From assembly GCF_031877795.1 (NCBI RefSeq), contig NC_133971.1, positions 16,702,825 through 16,766,824 on the forward strand: DNA of 64,000 nucleotides. The letters are read 5' to 3'. Position numbers and translations under genes: made by a program. Origin of the DNA: Strix aluco (Eukaryota > Chordata > Aves > Strigiformes > Strigidae). The notes beneath the pieces were generated by a model. The model made no database searches. It was given only the letters and a program-made list of their open reading frames with translations, and was not told the origin of the DNA. Numbering within the stretch: position 1 is the stretch's first letter; every line of letters begins with the position of its first letter. Positions 1 to 11,496 of this stretch are shown piece by piece.

Positions 1-114
1 GTGAGGGTCCGGGGGTACCAGGGAGAACTTGGGGACCCCCGTCCCCAGCGCGGGGGGTGCCGCGGGGAGGGGGCACCCAGTGGGGAGCCCTGCCTACCTC
101 AGGGGCTGGCGGGG

Positions 115-147
115 AGAGGAGGAGGAAGAGGAGGAGGAAGAGGAGGC
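115..147. repeat. Short GGA/GAA purine repeat
   Basis: A run of GAGGAGGAAGAGGAGG units in the CpG island. It translates as poly-Glu or Gly-Arg in different frames, which explains the low-complexity ORFs here. Confidence 0.7.
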
Positions 148-364
148 AGCGGCGCCCACCCCAACCGGTGCCGCCTCCAAAATAGCGGCGGCAGCGGCAG
201 CGGCTGAGGGGAGGAAAGCGCCTTCCCGCCCTGCGGCCCTCACGCCGCGCCAGCCCCGCCCCCGAGTGGGCTGCCCTCACCCGACATGGCGGCCGCGGCG
301 TCGCTCCGCGCCCCTCCTCCACGTCCTGCGCATACGCCCCACTGGCCCCGCCCCCACCCTGGCA

Positions 365-466
365 ATGCCCACACTCGCCATGGTGGACCCCGCTCCCCTC
401 AGGGCCACCATGACGGTGGTGGCGGCCCCGTGGCAGCGGCCGCTCCTCCGGGCCCTGCGGGCTCAG
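365..466 (+). CDS. Possible first coding exon (uncertain gene)
   Basis: An ATG at 365 and another at 410 in good Kozak context (GCCACCATGACGG) open a frame that ends exactly at a CAG|GTGAGG splice donor (466/467). It would encode 34 or 19 residues rich in Ala, Pro and Leu. Its position upstream of the CEP250-like exons would suit a 5' exon of that gene, but the peptide does not resemble the CEP250 N-terminus as I know it. It could belong to another transcript from the same island. Confidence 0.25.
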
Positions 467-741
467 GTGAGGCGGGAAGGCGGGTAGGGGGGGACCTGGG
501 GTGGGGGGGACCTCGGGGGTGGCGTCACGCCCGCGTTGCGGCCTCACCCCGCCCGGGGGGTGTGAACCCGGCGGCTCTGGGAGGGGTTGGGGTCCTCCCT
601 CCCCTCTTCCCCTTTCCCCTCCTCTCTTCCCCTCCCCCACCCTTCCTGGGGGGCACCGGGGGCCGGGACATTCCGGCGAGCGCCCCGATGGCAGGTTCTG
701 CGCCTCTCCCCCCCCGCCGCGGCCCCGGGGCCTGGCAGGCG

Positions 742-860
742 GCAGGCCCAGCTGGCGAGTGGGGCCCTGGCAGCAGGGCCCGGGGAGGCGGCATCGGCTG
801 CAGAACTCGCAGGAGGCGCAGCAGTGGCCGACGGGCCTGGGGCGGCAGCTGCGGGCGAAG
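742..860 (+). pseudogene. CEP250: CEP250-like N-terminal exon with damaged donor
   Basis: Residues from 798 read LQNSQEAQQ, then GRQLRAK ending at 860, matching the CEP250 segment before the VLQYR exon. The expected AAG|GT donor reads AAG|GGGAGA, so the GT is lost. The segment between QQ and RQL (WPTGLG) is diverged. The 5' boundary is uncertain. Confidence 0.55.
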
Positions 861-1820
861 GGGAGAGCAGGGCCGCCAGCCCGGGGGGACCGGCCCGGGG
901 CGGGGGGTCCGGGCCGCGCTGAGCGGGGCCTCGGCGGCCATCGACAGGGGGGGGGCGACCGCGCGGCCCCAGCGGGCGCTGCCGGGGGCGGGAGGACACC
1001 GAGCCCGGAGCTCGGGGGAGGCACTGGGAGCCGCCTGGCCCGGCCTGGCGTGCTGGGCTCTGCCGCGGCCCCCCCGAGCCTCCCGTGAGGGCTCCGCCGT
1101 GCTGCAGGAGCGGGGCCCGGCTGGCGAACGCCGTTGTGCGGCCGCGGGAGCAGGGGCCAGCCTGGAGGCAGGAGCCGAGCCGGCGGGGGCAGCTTGGGGC
1201 GGCCCCGGGCAGGGGCGGGCAGCCCGGGCCTGGTTCACCTGGGCCCAGGAACGCTGGCAGGAGGAGGGTGCCGGAGCTGGGCGCAGGGGCAGGGCAGGCC
1301 CGGCCCAGCCCGGAGCCTGACGGTGCGCCCGGCGCTGCTGCCAGGTCATCCTGCTTCTGCTGCCCGTGCGTGTCTGCTGCAGGCGAGCAGGAATCTGCAG
1401 CGGCTGAGCGGGACTGGGGTTGGAACTAACTGTACTTGCTAAATAGTGAAAAGCAGTTTGAAAACTCGTTTCTCCAACTTCGAGGGCCCGCTGGACTTCC
1501 AGTCCACTGGAAATACAGTTTTGGGGTCCATAGTGGCCGTGGGCTGGGCACGGCTGTCTGGGCCTGTCTGCTCATTCTGCTGCCATCGCTGCCAGAGCTG
1601 AGCAGGGAGCGCTATGTGTAAAAGAAACCCTGTCTCAAGTTCTTTAATAATAGGTAAGGTGAAGCTTCCCTGTGTCATAACGGCTTCTTGTTGGCCGTAT
1701 CGGCAGCACTGGGGAATGTGCTGTGCTTGGGCTGTGAAGACTCAGAGAAAAGCTGGTGCGGGAGGAGCCAAGTCTGTTACAAGCTGCATTCGCTCATCTT
1801 TGTTCTCTTTATCCACCCAG

Positions 1821-1877
1821 GTGCTGCAGTACCGGACTCGGTGTCAAGAGCTGGAGCAGCAGCTGGGAGCAGGAGGG
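1821..1877 (+). CDS. CEP250: CEP250-like exon, VLQYRTRCQELEQQL
   Basis: A 19-codon exon, phase 0 to 0, between a pyrimidine-rich CACCCAG acceptor and a GTGAGT donor. The peptide is an almost direct match to the CEP250 VLQYRS-CQELE segment. Confidence 0.8.
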
Positions 1878-2567
1878 GTGAGTGTGGAGGTTGCTGACTA
1901 CAGATAGTGCGCGTAGCATTTGTGCACACAGACAAAAAGCTCCTGAAAACAGTGACAGAGGAAACCAAAGTTTCCCTACCTGGGGATTTAGAGAAGCGCT
2001 GTAAGTTTGCCCGTCAGTGTTTTGTCCCATTGCCATTCTTAGAGCAGCCAGTAGTCTCAGAAATGCCAGTCCAGAAAAGCCGTTGAAGAAGGATTTCAAT
2101 TTTGTGGAAGAGTGCTTTACTGCCAGAGTGACATTTGTCCTAGGTCTCAGGAGAGGGCTGTACTGCCTGTTACATTATATGGCTGTCTCTGAAAAAGAGT
2201 GGGCTGAAACACAGCATTTTGGAAGGCAAGAATGGTGGCGTTCAACACACAGAGCCGGCCCTCTGCTTTTCTTTCTGCTTGACAGCTAAAGTAAACCTAG
2301 GAGACAAAGGATAGGAGAGTATTCCCAGGCTTCAAGTCTAAGTGAGCACTCACAGTGATGAGCTAAGGGTACCCAGCTGTGAGAGTGTGACAGTGGGAGG
2401 CTGAGAAGAGCCACTCCCACTGAGTAACACCCTTCCCCTGCCTTCCCCTCCATGGTCAGGAAGCCACGAGCTCCTGAGGTGCCAAAGACACGGAGGGGAA
2501 AGCGGTGGATGCTAACAGTAGTGAAGGGAACACAAGAATTTGACTAAACATTTCCTTTCTTCTTAAG

Positions 2568-2650
2568 GGATCCCTTCCAGGCAGGGGGGAAGCCACAGAA
2601 GACCACAGCCTGGAGAAAGCACTGCTTCAGCTGGAAGAGGAGCATCAAAG
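2568..2650 (+). CDS. CEP250: CEP250-like exon, ALLQLEEEHQR
   Basis: Open exon ending LLQLEEEHQR, split across the intron by the final Arg codon (AG|G), with a GTAAAG donor. The acceptor is TCTTAAG; a CAG at 2580 would give a shorter start. It corresponds to the LEEEQQR of CEP250. Confidence 0.75.
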
Positions 2651-2840
2651 GTAAAGGGAAGAAGTGTTACCTTACGTTTGGTATTCTGGATGCTTATGGA
2701 AGTGAGGGAAAACCTGTTGGGTTCTACCTGGTCTCCCCAAGGGAAGCAGTTGGGCAAGTTGTTTAGAAAGGAGAAAGGTCCACAGACTGTTCTGTGGTGC
2801 AGTAGTAGTGTTGCGTGCTGAATTGCTCTGTTTTAAGCAG

Positions 2841-2900
2841 GGGGTTGCTCTGGGTGACCTCCAAATGTCCTTTTCCAGCCTAAATTATTCTATGATTCAG
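2841..2900 (+). mobile_element. CR1 LINE 3' tail fragment
   Basis: Short remnant with the CR1 end signature: a CCTTTTCCAGCCTAAATTATTC-like stretch followed by TATGATTC. The element is severely 5'-truncated and lies in an intron. Confidence 0.7.
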
Positions 2901-3829
2901 TAGGTGAGCTACTCAGCAGAGCCCCATTTTAGGTTGAGAATCAAGCCCTGACATGCTGAACATTTTGTGGCGCATGAGTTCCTGTTTGATTCTCCCCGAA
3001 TAGCACACCCTGTGCTTATAACAGAGTCCCCAGTAGAGCACTTGCACCACAGGCATCTTCTGCCACATTTCTTTCTTTGCTTTTCTTTTTACCTCTGTCC
3101 AGGAGGTGAACTGTGTATGCTGTGTTACGTATGTTGCAAACTAAGGTGGGAGAAACACGACTCATGTTTTGATCCAGAAACTGAGTTTTGTGCTTGTTCA
3201 CAGGGTAGCAGTTCTTTAAATTTCGTTCTTGAAACGTTTCCTGGGTGGGATGTCAGTCTGTGGCCCCAAAGTCATAAGCCTGCAGTGCCTGGCTCTTCAA
3301 TTTTCAGTGGAAAGTTTCATATAAAGCTGTTTCCCCTACGTATATGGTGCTGTCTTCGTGGTGTGCACTTTACTGGGTCAGCAAGGTGGGGTCTTTGCTA
3401 CAGGTCTTACCCAGTGTATCGTACAGACAGGGAGAGGCTTAAGGAGAAGGTGAGGGCAGTGGTGGGTAAAATCATTGCAAGGGAAGAGGACATAGAAACT
3501 GAGGAGAGTGGAGGAAGAGAGGTGGTCAGGACAAGGATGGAGAAAGGTGGTGCACCCAGTGATCAGAGAGCACAAAGGGAAGGCAAGACATTAGCTGTGG
3601 GCATCATCAAAGGAAGGGGGAACGAAACTGTAGATGGAAATTGAAGGCTCAGAGCAAGGAGAAGCAAATGAGTGTGCCATCACAGAGAGATCTTAGTTAA
3701 TCCTAGAAGGCACTTTTACTGCCTCTCAGTTTGACAACAGTCAGTGTTGAAGGAGTTGGAAAGTCACGGGGGTGCTGCCTGTGGACAGCAGTTGTTCCGT
3801 GACCTCATTGCTGTTTCTCCCTTTCCAAG

Positions 3830-3995
3830 GTGTAAGCATCTGGCAGACGTGAACACTCTTCTGCGGGAGCACCTCGATAAAGCCAGTGAGGTTAATTCAG
3901 CCCTTAAAAAAGATGTTGAGAAACTGACAGCAGATTGGATGGGAGCCTGGGAGGAGCTGGAATTGAAGGAGAGCGAATGGTGCAGTGAACATGAG
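3830..3995 (+). CDS. CEP250: CEP250-like exon, rootletin-like domain part 1
   Basis: Open 166-bp exon encoding CKHLADVNTLLREHLDKAS and then DVEKLTADW. This corresponds to the conserved coiled coil that CEP250 shares with rootletin. The acceptor is TTTCCAAG and the donor GAG|GTAGGG. The reading frame joins smoothly to both neighbours. Confidence 0.85.
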
Positions 3996-4720
3996 GTAGG
4001 GATAAGGCTGTGGGAATGTCAGACGTGATGCCAGAGGGGAATGAGAATGCATTTTATTTCTGGCACAGGCGACTTGCTGTGTGAAAGTTGTGGCTCCGTT
4101 GACGCTGTGTTGGTGCTGACTGGCAGGAGGCAGGGGCGTGAGATGGAGGAGTGTCAGCAGACTGTGTGGATGGGAAATACCCCCCTGCTGTGACCACACT
4201 GCTCGGTCTTAAAGGCAAACGCTTGCTGTTGCTGGATGCTGTAGGGCAGTCCCACATGAACGGTAGTTGTTTCAAGGGTTCCTAAATCGCTGTCTACAGC
4301 AGTGCAGAGCAGAGAGGTCTGTGTGTTTTCAGACTCAGAGTAGCCAACAGCAGAAGAGGACAGGCCTCCCTTACCAGTAGCCTGTTGTAAGCAAATCTGA
4401 CACTGGTCTTGGAGGGGCTTGTTTTTGTCTTCTTCCACCAAGACTGTTCGACACCTCTGCGAGGCGAGATGATGAATCGTGGTCAGTTTGCTTTGCTGAT
4501 CCCCACTCCTGCAGGAGAAGTGTGGATGTTCCCTTCTCTGAAGTCAGGTGGCAGGCCCACTGAGGATGCCTCTGTGGTACCTCTTCAGCCCTTGATGCCC
4601 CTGTTGGAACTGTTATTAAAGGACACCTGGTGATGATGGTTGTGCTCTCTCCTATCTGAAAGACTTGTACAGTGACAGCAGAGGCTGAATTGGCATTTCT
4701 TGTTGTCTTTGCCTGTTTAG

Positions 4721-4827
4721 CTTTCTGACAGCTACTTAAGGGGTGAACGTAACCGTCTGCTCAGCCTGTGGCACCAGGTGGTAACCTTCCGCCGTCATTT
4801 CCTGGACATGAAGACTGCCACTGACCG
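4721..4827 (+). CDS. CEP250: CEP250-like exon, LLSLWHQVVTFRRHF
   Basis: Open 107-bp exon containing RLLSLWHQVVTFRRHFLDMK, the most conserved motif of the rootletin-like domain and nearly identical to CEP250. The acceptor is CTGTTTAG and the donor is CCG|GTGAGT after ATDR. Confidence 0.88.
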
Positions 4828-5869
4828 GTGAGTAGAAGTTCAGGCTGGACCTCTTGCAGAAAAAATGTAGCTTCCCTTCACAGCTGCTTTTTGAGCCTTG
4901 GTGTTACTTTAGCTGCAGCTAAAGGTAGGATTTCTCCTTTGGCAGTCTGAAGCAATGCCATTAAGCATGCTTTTGGCTATTTTCAGAATAATATTTTTTG
5001 AGCTGGTTTTCAGAGGACACCGCAGGGCTCAGGCTATAAGCAGTGCGGAGGCCCTGAAGAGATGAACTGACTCTGTTGATGTTTGGGCGTATTAACACAG
5101 ACAGGGGCACATGCGGACACCTTGGAAGAGACTCACCAAAGCTGTGCGTGCAGCACGTAGAGCGGTCCCTTTCACAGAGTGATTAACATCTGCCTTAAAT
5201 CTCACTGGCTTTCTTTTCTCACTGCCCCTGAGGGAAAGGTCATTCATGAATGTTACCTTTTTTTTCCTTCTCATTTCCAGCTTACATTTATTCTGGTCAG
5301 TTTGTATCTGTTTACTCCTGTAGCAACATTGTTGAGAGGAAGAATAGCTTCTTGACCCTGTTACTGCATTTATCCAATGTATTTTGCTTAGTTTGATACC
5401 TTCTTTTGATGACTGTTTTCTTGTTCTTGGTCTCTCTGAGGTTCCTTTCTCACAGCTGCCTTCTATGCAAACAAAACCAGCGTAGCCATAATAGTACATT
5501 CTTCTGTTGAAACTACATGCAGTTTCAAACTGTGAGTTACTGTCAGCCATTTACCTTACTTGGCTGTAAGCTTTCCTTAATGTGCAGGGTATGCCCTGAC
5601 CTACTAGTTCATTCTTGAAGCCTTTTGGCTGTTCCATACTTCTTATCTCTGAGGAGAAAATAGCGTCACTCCTCAAACTGTCAAATAGACCCATGGCTCA
5701 ACAATCAAGATGTGTCCTGATCCCAAAGTGTCAGATGAATGATTTGTCCCCAGCAAAGATGTCATCTTTCCTGCCAGCTTTTACTGCTGCACAGTTAACG
5801 TGCTTCAGAAGTGAGTCAGCTGATAAAGATGGTGGTGTGAGTATGACCTCTTTCTTGATCCTTCTGCAG

Positions 5870-6097
5870 AGATTTGTCCGAGCTGAAGGCAGAGCCGATG
5901 AGGCTTTCTGGATCTGTACTTGTAAACTGCTCCCGCCTGAACTCTGGTGTGCAGCTCTGGGAGCCCGTCAGTCTGGGCAGACCTGTCCTAAAGGATCAGG
6001 CACAGCAGCAAGCGGGACAGGAAACAAGCCAGAAGACTTGGGAAGTGATGCACTTAGCAGTCAAGGGGGACCTGGAGAAGAAGGAGCTTCGGGACAG
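5870..6097 (+). CDS. CEP250: CEP250-like exon, DLSELKAEPMRLSGS
   Basis: Open 228-bp exon beginning DLSELKAEPMRLSGSVL and ending GDLEKKELRDR, with CTTCTGCAG acceptor and AGG|TAAGTG-type donor. It continues the preceding ATDR codon split in frame, as in CEP250. Confidence 0.85.
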
Positions 6098-6675
6098 GTA
6101 AGTGTGTTTTAAACTTTGCTTTTACCAACATTACCTTTTGTGGCTGCTTCTTGGATTCGTAGATGGGCTGTGTTCACGTTTAAAACACATCCATTCTGCA
6201 CAGCCTTGTTTCTGTCCCTAGCCAAGCTATGGCCTTCAACAGCACAGATAGAAAAACACGTCTGACCGAAGAAGCTTTTGTAAGACAAGACTGGAAAAGA
6301 GATCACAGTGTATTACAGTGTTTTTGCTGTTACCTGGTTCTTGGTGAGAAGTTGAGACCAGCATAAAGAGAGCTGTGTCTCTTGTACAGTCCTTTTGCTA
6401 CCCAGGGCTGTGCAAAGGAGTTGGGAGGAATTTGCCCAGGGCCATCCTAAGCCCCTCTGTACTGACAGTTCCTTACAAGACTGAGTGCAGAAGTCCTTTG
6501 GGGCAGGAAGGGCCATTTTGCAACATCAGGCATATTAACCTGTAGAGATGAATGCTGCCTTTGCTGTATTTTCTGGGCTGAGCTTTCTCTGCTGTGCTTC
6601 TGGGAGCTGCTTAGCTCTTCAGTGGGTGATGGTGTGCAATGCTTTTGGAATGGCACGTGGACCTTCTCTTCTCAG

Positions 6676-6772
6676 GGTGACGGAGCTCTCAGCCTTGCTC
6701 GTACAGTCTCAGAAGCAGAACAAGGAGAAGGAGAAGACCGTGAAAACACTTAACACCACTGTGGAGATTCTA
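6676..6772 (+). CDS. CEP250: CEP250-like exon, VTELSALLVQSQKQN
   Basis: Open exon encoding VTELSALLVQSQKQNKEKEK and ending TVEIL, with TTCTCAG acceptor and GTATGT donor. It is nearly identical to the corresponding CEP250 coiled-coil segment. Confidence 0.87.
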
Positions 6773-7218
6773 GTATGTTTTACCTTTATTTGGGAGATGG
6801 CCCAATGGTTGTTCTCCAGCTTTAGCATGAAGGGGTGTGGTTTCCTCAAGAGAAAGAGTGGTGAGGACGCTGATGTGTGGGAGCATCAGGCATGTGTGAG
6901 TCAGCCCAGGTGCCAGGTGCAGGCAGTGGCGGGGAGCTGCAGACAGTTCCGGGGGTTGCACCAGTGCTATTCTGCCTGTGACTAAATCTCCAGGGATCAA
7001 AGTTCCTTGGAATTAACAGCTTCATAGCAGCCTGTGAAAATCAGCTGTTGGTCTTTCTCTTCTTAGTTTTAGCAAAGAAGGAATTCAACAGATGTGGGAA
7101 GGAATATACTGGAATCACTAGGGCTGAGGCTTATCAGCACGACGATGCTGCTGAGGCTGGGAACACTGCAGAGGGGAGCAGCTCTTCCCTGCCCACCCTT
7201 TGCTTATTCTATTCTCAG

Positions 7219-7317
7219 GAATCAAGTCTGTTAGAGAAAGAATATGAAGCTTCATTGACTAAAAGTGTCAAAGAAGAGAATCTTTCCCTCCAAAAGCTGA
7301 TAAAAGATATAACAGAG
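7219..7317 (+). CDS. CEP250: CEP250-like exon, LSLQKLIKDITE
   Basis: Open 33-codon exon ending NLSLQKLIKDITE, with ATTCTCAG acceptor and GTGAGT donor. It matches the LSLQQVIKDIT segment of CEP250. Confidence 0.85.
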
Positions 7318-8326
7318 GTGAGTACAGAGTTGGGACCACATCCCTGTAGTTTGATTTAAAAGTACTTGAGGAAGGCAAACAACTAGCCCAGGGAATAGAT
7401 ATATGTGTTTTATACTGTCTGTGTTAACTGCTACTGGCTGTTTAATTATTATACCACTTTTCTGACATAAAACCTGTTATAACTTCTGAGTTGGCTGTCC
7501 TGTGACACTTGAGCTAAGTCACTAGAAGTTTCAGTACCTTTGCCTTTCCCGTAAGGTCTCTATTTGACTATGCTTTCTGAGTTGTCTACTTGACATTTGT
7601 GTTCTAGTGTTGCCTGGAGGCTTCTCCCACCTCCTTGAGCAATGACTCTGTTGTTCTTTAGATTTTTATAAAAGGTCACTGACTGAATCAGTGCACATGC
7701 CAACTCTGCTCCTTTCACTCTGCATTCACTGACCATTATTATTTCCCCAGAACTGCAACTGATCTAACTGTTTAGGGCTAACTTTAGCTTAGTCCTAAAC
7801 CTCACTCTAGGGAGGGGGGTTTAATCATCAGATCTTTTACACAGCTTCTCACAAAGTCAGTTCTTTCCCCTTATGTAGTCATTTTTATCTTCTTGTGATA
7901 CTGCTCAGAATAAACATTAGCTTTTTCATTGCTGTTTTCCAGTATTCATCAGCTTCCTTCTTCCCTGGGTAGCATTAATATTTCCTTTCATTGCTATTTC
8001 CAGTGTTGACCCAGTGTTGACAGTGCTCCTCGTCTCTGTGGCTCTAAGAAGCTGAAGGAGACTAAAATCATTCATGAGAGCTTCAAGAAACTGAGCGTTC
8101 AGGCAGCCTCCAGCCACTTCACAGTTGTTTCTTCTTGTTTGTAGTAGCTGTATTCAGAAATCCCTGGAGCACTTGTGACCGCAGGGACAAAACTTCTTTG
8201 TTGACTGAAGAAATGAAAGAATTGAGTTTTTAATGGTTTTCTAGGGTGAAGTGGGGGAAAAGGAGAACTAGACAAAGAAAATCAAGTAGAATGAGCAGAG
8301 AGTAACAGCTTGATATGGGCTTTCAG

Positions 8327-8476
8327 GTGGTGTTAGATGAATGTGACAGCGTGGTCACTGACAGCTCCCAGCAGGCAGAGTCTGGCAACATCCTCTCTTG
8401 TCTGAGTTCTGTTGATACAGAGCGTGCCTTTGTATTGGTTCAGGAAGCACTGGCAAGGAGGAGAGGAGCAGCACAG
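8327..8476 (+). CDS. CEP250: CEP250-like exon, RAFVLVQEALARRR
   Basis: Open 50-codon exon ending RAFVLVQEALARRRGAAQ, with TTTCAG acceptor and GTGAGA donor. CEP250 has ALTLVRSVLTRRR at this position. Confidence 0.83.
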
Positions 8477-8780
8477 GTGAGAATTTCTCCTTGTCTTCAC
8501 CACTGGCCACAGGCTCAGCTGCTAATGCCTTGCTTATCTTGAATCCTTTCCATTCACTTAGCCAGTTTCTTTCTAGCCATCCTACTCTTGGTACTATATC
8601 GCCTCACCAGTCTCACCAGCTCTGTGTTCTGCTGCTTTTCTCTCTTTGATCTCCACCCCCTCATCACAACTTTTGCCTTCAGGTGAGCTGTCTTGCTGCT
8701 TGCTTCTCTCACAGCTATCAGGAGCCATCTTCCCTGCTCCTTATTGCTTGTTTGTGCTTTTCCCTGCCCATTCCTTGCAG

Positions 8781-8959
8781 GCCCTAGAAGAAGAGCTCTC
8801 TGCCAGGCAGGACTCTATCAGTTTCCTGCTGCACCAGCACAGGCAGCAGGAAGAGAAGTGCAGGAAGCTGCAGCAAAGCCTCGAGCAACTGGACCAGGAA
8901 TGCCAGATGGCCAGCAGCCACCAGCAGCACCTGCAGTATCTGGTAGAAGCACTCAGAAG
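8781..8959 (+). CDS. CEP250: CEP250-like coiled-coil exon
   Basis: Open 179-bp exon of heptad-rich sequence (ALEEELSARQDSISFLL to LQYLVEALR), with CCTTGCAG acceptor and GTGAGT donor. It is diverged from CEP250 but has the right position, phase and coiled-coil composition. Confidence 0.75.
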
Positions 8960-9425
8960 GTGAGTGTTCCCTCCTCCTCCTGCGTTCTGGAGGCAATCTA
9001 CTTCCAGTTCTGGCAGTTCAGAGGTGTTATGGGCAAAGAATTCACCTGCCCTCCCTGTGTATGCCCCTGTTTGGCACTTCAGCATCCTCCTGTCACTGCT
9101 TTTCCTGCTCTACTGTGAATCCTAAGGCTGTCTTGGAGACTCAGAGCGATGTTGGAATACAAGACGCCTCCCTCTCGACATTCTGCTTCTCTGAATTCTG
9201 TTCTTTGGGGGCCCTTTGCTAGCCACGGCTTCTCAGTGAACGAAGGCAAAAGCCTGCCTGCCTTCCTCTGTCCCTCTCCAGTGACCTTGTGAGGGGAAGG
9301 GCAAGTTCTTCCTTACTGTGCTGCCCACAGCGCCAGCCTGGAGTGACTGAAATGGGATCCGTGACTCTTCAGGCCTGTTCTTTCTTCTGACTGAGCCTTG
9401 TCTCTGCACTGACTGTGCAAACCTC

Positions 9426-9592
9426 GAGAAAATCAGGGCAGAGCTACAGCAACAGCTTGAAGAGACAGAGCAAGAAGCCTCGTGTCTGTGTCAGAGTAGC
9501 ACTGAGCTGCAGCTGAGGGAAGATGCAGCCCAGGGGGAGAGGGTGGAGCAGCAGCAGAGAATGGAGAGAGCATGTCATGACCAGGAGCTCCT
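9426..9592 (+). CDS. CEP250: CEP250-like coiled-coil exon
   Basis: Frame IRAELQQQLEETEQEAS to HDQELL is open and ends at CT|GTGAGC. Its last codon is completed by the first base of the next exon. The 5' boundary lacks a clear pyrimidine tract, so the acceptor may be degraded. It matches the EELRQQLEVLEQEA region. Confidence 0.65.
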
Positions 9593-9829
9593 GTGAGCAT
9601 TAAAGCTTCCTCTGGGCAGGGGTGGGTGCTGCCGGATGGTGGGACGCCCCCCTAAAAGAATGGATTTTGTCTGCTCAGCATGTGTAGCACAGAATGGTGA
9701 AGGGAGCACGTGGGCAGGTCTGGCTCCCTGCTGACACACAGCAGAGGTGCCTCCTTGCACTTTCTTTATGGCCCTTGAAAAAAATCATTCCAAAGCTGAC
9801 CGGAGTAGTTGATGACAGGCCTAAGGTGA

Positions 9830-10064
9830 AACAAGAGGGGTTCCGGCTGGATTTAAAGAGAACAAAAAATGGAACCATGAAGGCAATCCTGCAGCAGAAC
9901 AGGTTGCTCAGAAAGCTTGTGCAGATTCCATCCCTGGGAATTTGGAAGCCCCAGGTGGATCGAGCCTTGAGCAACCTGGACTGATCTCATAGCTGACCCC
10001 AGGTCCTTTGAGCTGAAGGCCTCCTGGGGTCCCTGCCAGCCTGAATCATCCTGTCATCTTATGG
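9830..10064 (+). mobile_element. Old CR1-like LINE fragment
   Basis: Diverged sequence resembling the CR1 ORF2 C-terminal and 3' region: a LVQIPSLGIWKPQVDRALSN-type reading, then GGTCCCTGCCAGCCTGAATCATCCTGT. It lies in an intron, and the family assignment is approximate. Confidence 0.5.
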
Positions 10065-10516
10065 TTATTGGATTGGAAATTCGTACAGATCTCCCCAAAT
10101 AGATTGCAGGCTCTTTCATCATTTTGTTGCCGCAGGCAAGAATAATGGAGAGAACGTTAATCTGGACTTTAAAAGTCTGTCTTATGCAAAGAAGAACTTT
10201 GGAAAGTCTGGTATCTAATGTATCAAAAAGAGGAGAGAGAGCTAACAGGCAGGGAGCTGTTGAGAGCACCTGAACTTTTTGGAAACCTGTGATTTCTGGA
10301 AGCTTGTTTTACTTTCTCAATGATGAATGTTTCACTTGGGTCAATGACAAAGACTGATGCAGCGCTAGGCAGGAAATTACAGCATTCTTTAGGGGTAAAT
10401 AGAAAGCTGTTGCAAATCATTCAAACTGCCATATCTTGGAAATAGTATGTAATCTTGGTTTTGGAAATGAGACTGTTTTTACATTAAAAACTTGTTTGTC
10501 TTTCCCCTTCTCATAG

Positions 10517-10659
10517 GCTGAAGGACTTAGCTGCACTTGAAGAAAAACATTCTTTATTAGAGAGTGAGCTGGTAGTTGCGAGAGACACTGGAGGAATCGC
10601 ACCTTCAGAGGGATCTGCTGAAGCAAGAGAAACATGAGCTTACCATGGCCCTGGAGAAG
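10517..10659 (+). pseudogene. CEP250: CEP250-like exon with frameshift
   Basis: Begins in frame (LKDLAALEEKHSLLESELVV) after a CATAG acceptor. After VVA near 10577-10580 the match moves to another frame (TLEESHLQRDLLKQEKHEL), so there is a net +1 or -2 change. Without it the frame reaches a TGA within the exon. The donor is AAG|GTATGA. Confidence 0.75.
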
Positions 10660-10940
10660 GTATGATCACCTTATTCCTAGTCAGCACTCGTGGGAGAGGG
10701 AGTTGTGGTAGCAAGACCAGCACAGGTGCCGTTTCTGTCAGTAGAAGACAGTGATAGTGTTGTTCTCCTTCTTGGAAAAGGGTGATCAGACCACACAGGC
10801 TCCTTGGTGCAGTTAGTCCCCACGTGCTTATTGGGAGCGCTGGACTGGGGGTGTGTCAGAGACACCAAAGGGGATCTGGAGTCGCTGCTTCAAGTCAGGG
10901 ATTTTCTTGTCTTTGCTTTCATGTTCTTTTGTCTCTTCAG

Positions 10941-11085
10941 GGAGAGCAGTCAGTGGCAGAGTTGAGAGGGGCTCAGAAGAAGCTGAGTACTGAAGTAGCT
11001 GTTCTACACATTGCAGCAGCGAAGATGAGCAGTGTCAGTGAAGTTCTTGCACTGGATAAAGTGCGACTGAACAAACTTGTCACAG
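10941..11085 (+). pseudogene. CEP250: CEP250-like exon, LALDKVRLNKLV, with end frameshift
   Basis: Matches CEP250 (EQSVAEL, STEVAVLHIAAAK, VLALDKVRLNKLV) with a TCTTCAG acceptor and CAG|GTGAGC donor. The exon is 145 bp, one base too long to join the next exon in frame, so an extra base near 11080 breaks the reading frame. Confidence 0.75.
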
Positions 11086-11265
11086 GTGAGCAGTTGCCAA
11101 AGATCTTGGCAAGTGTTCGTCTGCAGCTGCTGCTGCTTTTCAGACTTCTTGCCTTCAGACGTATGACTGCCTGAATATCGAAATGTTTCTTTTTCTGTCG
11201 AAGCCAAACCTTCTCCATGGTAAACCTTACTGTATTTCATTTCCTCTGTGCTTCTGTGACTGCAG

Positions 11266-11496
11266 CTGGAGCAAGAGAATGAAGTTCTGTCGGGTAAAGT
11301 GGCTGAGATGGAGAGAGTAAGGAACTCTGACCAGGAGAAGCTGAGCTTGTGTGAAAGAACAAATGAAGAGCTCAGTGCAGAGAAAGCCCACCTGGAGCAG
11401 CTGCTGAAGAAAGTGGAGCAGCAACGGGAGGGGCTGCAGGTAGAGCTGAGGATACTGGCGGAGGAGAAGGCAGAAACCCAAGAGTAGCTCAGTCAG
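11266..11496 (+). pseudogene. CEP250: CEP250-like exon with in-frame TAG
   Basis: Reads LEQENEVLSGKVAEMERV to LAEEKAETQE, then TAG at 11485-11487, then LSQ before a CAG|GTGAGA donor. CEP250 has a Lys/Gln-type residue at the stop position. The rest of the coiled coil is intact. Confidence 0.8.

Larger units (their letters stand above)
1..1400. promoter_or_regulatory. CpG-rich island at the 5' end of the CEP250-like gene
   Basis: Dense CpG, GC-box-like and poly-G/poly-C stretches fill this segment, unlike the AT-richer introns that follow. It includes an ATGGCGGC core (around 285) typical of YY1 sites in CpG-island promoters. It precedes and overlaps the first recognisable CEP250-like exon, so it is the likely promoter of that gene, possibly bidirectional. 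I see no X-box here. Long ORFs on both strands are composition artefacts. Confidence 0.6.

Noticed and set aside
286-1349. Long ORFs on both strands in the first 1.3 kb (344 and 274 codons)
   Set aside because: High-GC CpG-island sequence has few stop codons. The residues are Gly/Ala/Pro/Arg low complexity, and only LQNSQEAQQ in another frame has support.
1821-9592. Assignment of the coiled-coil exons to CROCC (rootletin)
   Set aside because: The shared domain is similar, but motifs such as VVTFRRHFLDMK, VTELSALLVQSQKQN and QAVARLE fit CEP250 distinctly better.
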